Source: Pedobacter kyonggii
GTDB taxonomy: Bacteria > Bacteroidota > Bacteroidia > Sphingobacteriales > Sphingobacteriaceae
Length of the DNA: 64,000 nucleotides
Reading direction: 5' to 3'
NCBI RefSeq assembly: GCF_004310665.1
Contig: NZ_SIXF01000023.1
Coordinates: forward strand, 25,238-89,237
Part shown: positions 63,962 to 64,000 of the stretch, piece by piece
How positions within the stretch are numbered: the first letter of the stretch is position 1
Layout: every line of letters starts with the position of its first letter
Notes under the pieces: generated by a model
What the model was told of the DNA's origin: nothing
The model's input: only the letters and a program-made list of their open reading frames with translations
Databases searched by the model: none
Position numbers and translations under genes: made by a program

Positions 63962-64000
63962 CTATGATCTATTGAGTAAATTCTTAATTTCAGCTGTCTG
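63962..64000 (-). CDS. Possible 3' end of a gene entering from the right
   Basis: On the minus strand the last 13 codons read QTAEIKNLLNRS and a TAG at 63962-63964, protein-like but far too short to identify. It may equally be chance. Confidence 0.2.
   Translation of the reverse strand, partial: QTAEIKNLLNRS

Noticed and set aside
1-64000. Search for tRNA/rRNA genes, CRISPR arrays and prophage
   Set aside because: No regularly spaced repeats, cloverleaf-like genes, integrase or phage structural genes were seen by eye; a covariance-model scan could still find a small RNA.

Overview
The window looks like part of the chromosome of a glycan-degrading Bacteroidota, most likely Sphingobacteriaceae (Pedobacter-like). 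The evidence is two SusC/SusD pairs each preceded by an ECF sigma factor and a FecR-type anti-sigma factor, a hybrid two-component regulator of the SusR/HTCS type, a type IX secretion C-terminal domain protein next to a PorP/SprF protein, many lipoproteins with a Bacteroidota lipobox, moderately AT-rich DNA, and few Shine-Dalgarno sites. No tRNA, rRNA, CRISPR array, intact insertion sequence or prophage was seen. This genus assignment is inference from gene content, not a database match.

Layout. (1) 1-8.1 kb, minus strand: PUL A, running ECF sigma, FecR, SusC, SusD, IPT/TIG surface lipoprotein (cut by the window edge). No enzyme is visible in the window. (2) 8.4-9.2 kb: an NTF2-like protein and gene remnants. 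(3) 9.2-16.7 kb: a minus-strand operon of a ThuA/beta-propeller/HEAT/cupredoxin fusion, an MFS transporter, a TIM-barrel isomerase/epimerase and a Gfo/Idh/MocA oxidoreductase, with a divergent AraC regulator. (4) 16.8-35.7 kb, minus strand: PUL B, about 19 kb and collinear: ECF sigma, FecR, SusC, SusD, DUF5017 lipoprotein, GH88 unsaturated glucuronyl hydrolase, pyruvyl-transferase-like protein, heparinase II/III lyase, CstA carrier, alginate-lyase-domain protein with T9SS tail, PorP/SprF. It fits a uronic-acid-containing polysaccharide, possibly a pyruvylated one.

(5) 36.0-42.4 kb: gene remnants, then a plus-strand signalling/stress block: PAS-PAS-PAS-GAF histidine kinase, two stand-alone receivers, a truncated kinase, Hsp20, an unknown 102-aa protein, a TetR regulator. 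(6) 43.0-46.8 kb: a YtcJ-type amidohydrolase, a 3' copy of the Gfo/Idh gene of region 3, and a ricin-lectin/HExxH lipoprotein. (7) 47.2-58.3 kb, minus strand: PUL C without SusC/D in view: HTCS regulator, GH127, two GH43-CBM6, GH5, suited to arabinose- and xylose-containing plant polysaccharide. (8) 58.4-62.5 kb: GH5 and GH3 remnants around a three-gene operon (exported 248-aa protein, propeller/cytochrome c protein, DUF1080 3-keto-disaccharide-hydrolase-like protein). (9) 62.5-64 kb: non-coding, rich in small repeats.

How the genes may work together. Regions 3 and 8 share the parts expected for glycan breakdown by sugar oxidation and 3-keto intermediates: redox proteins outside the cytoplasm, a Gfo/Idh dehydrogenase, an isomerase/epimerase and a DUF1080 protein. 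PUL B joins two kinds of lyase, GH88, a pyruvyl-transferase-like protein and a CstA-type (pyruvate) carrier in one transcription direction. Both FecR-SusC gaps carry a hairpin plus T-run on the strand opposite to the operon, as expected for the 3' end of an antisense RNA. Block edges are littered with short gene ends, which suggests repeated recombination or gene loss at the junctions.
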